From positions 1-6,207 of the forward strand of contig CAJKNC010000093.1 in NCBI GenBank assembly GCA_905201175.1: a stretch of 6,207 nucleotides of DNA, given 5' to 3'. Within the stretch, counting starts at the first letter, position 1; each line of letters starts with the position of its first letter. Positions 6,021-6,207 of this stretch are shown piece by piece. The position numbers were made by a program, and so were the translations under genes. The stretch comes from an uncultured Succinatimonas sp. (GTDB taxonomy: Bacteria; Pseudomonadota; Gammaproteobacteria; Enterobacterales; Succinivibrionaceae). The notes beneath the pieces are model-generated. The model was not told where the DNA came from, did no database searches, and was given only the letters and a program-made list of their open reading frames with translations.

Positions 6021-6207
6021 CACCATATTGATCTAGATATGCATTATATACAGAATTATTTAAATAGGAAGTAGTTCTATGAGGAATATATTGATAATAA
6101 TTATAGTAAGGATCTTTATTAACTTTATTATCATTAACTAGGTTTTCATAGTTCGTATAAAAATAGTGACCATCATATGAATAATAGATTGTATCTTCCT
6201 TCATGAA
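5977..6207 (-). pseudogene. Truncated N-terminal fragment of a probable cell-wall glucosaminidase/autolysin
   Basis: An open minus-strand frame enters from the right edge (the codon at 6207-6205 is sense) and stops at 5977. It reads MKEDTIYYSYDGHYFYTNY from 6204, then a segment with DPYYNYYQYIPHRTTSY. This Tyr/Asn-rich pattern (YSYDGHYFY, PYYNYYQYLPHR) is, as I recall it, what precedes the catalytic glucosaminidase domain in Firmicutes peptidoglycan hydrolases. That domain is missing: the frame runs 44 bases into the 3' end of the regulator, antisense, and ends. GC of 6021-6207 is about 24% (45 of 187), far below the genes to the left. It is either a broken, acquired gene or the other half of a chimeric contig. 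The ATG at 6204 need not be the true start. Family call is from motif memory only. Confidence 0.5.

Noticed and set aside
1..6207. CRISPR arrays, tRNA or rRNA genes, insertion sequence ends, or a new defence-type system
   Set aside because: Nothing of this kind was seen: no repeated spacer structure, no cloverleaf-like or rRNA sequence, no transposase, and the genes form an ordinary catabolic operon.

Overview
The window holds a five-gene sugar-acid locus, all on the plus strand, plus a fragment of an unrelated minus-strand gene at the right edge. The genes are an SMP-30-type lactonase (107-964), an IlvD/EDD-family sugar-acid dehydratase (957-2657), a short-chain dehydrogenase (2683-3444), a Na+/sugar symporter strongly resembling Vibrio SglT (3465-5084), and a GntR/FadR-type regulator (5289-6020). 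The first four are tightly packed (8-bp overlap, then gaps of 25 and 20 bases), each has a recognisable Shine-Dalgarno sequence, and they read as one operon. The regulator follows after a 204-base gap containing a stem-loop and its own -10 element.

The gene set fits an oxidative, non-phosphorylating aldose pathway. The symporter would import a free sugar with Na+. The SDR would oxidise it to the lactone, or alternatively act later on a keto-deoxy acid. The lactonase would open the lactone. The dehydratase would turn the aldonate into a 2-keto-3-deoxy acid. No aldolase, keto-deoxy-acid kinase or second dehydratase is present, so the last step must lie elsewhere. The symporter makes galactose, glucose, fucose or a related sugar plausible, but the sequence does not settle the substrate.

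The 106-base leader looks like a compact catabolic control region. It has a good CRP-like site (centre 38.5), a 13-bp perfect dyad (51-63) matching the FadR-subfamily pattern TnGTnnnACnA, and a -10-like hexamer (68-73). With the start near 80, the CRP site would be centred at -41.5, the class II position, and the dyad would lie between the -35 and -10 regions. This suggests CRP activation and repression by the encoded regulator until an intermediate accumulates.

The CRP-type site, the SglT-like transporter and moderately low GC suggest a gammaproteobacterium, perhaps a gut anaerobe of the Succinivibrionaceae kind; this is inference. The last ~190 bases are different: about 24% GC, with a minus-strand frame that reads like the N-terminal part of a Firmicutes cell-wall glucosaminidase, cut off where it meets the regulator. 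That is either an acquired, truncated gene or a chimeric contig end.
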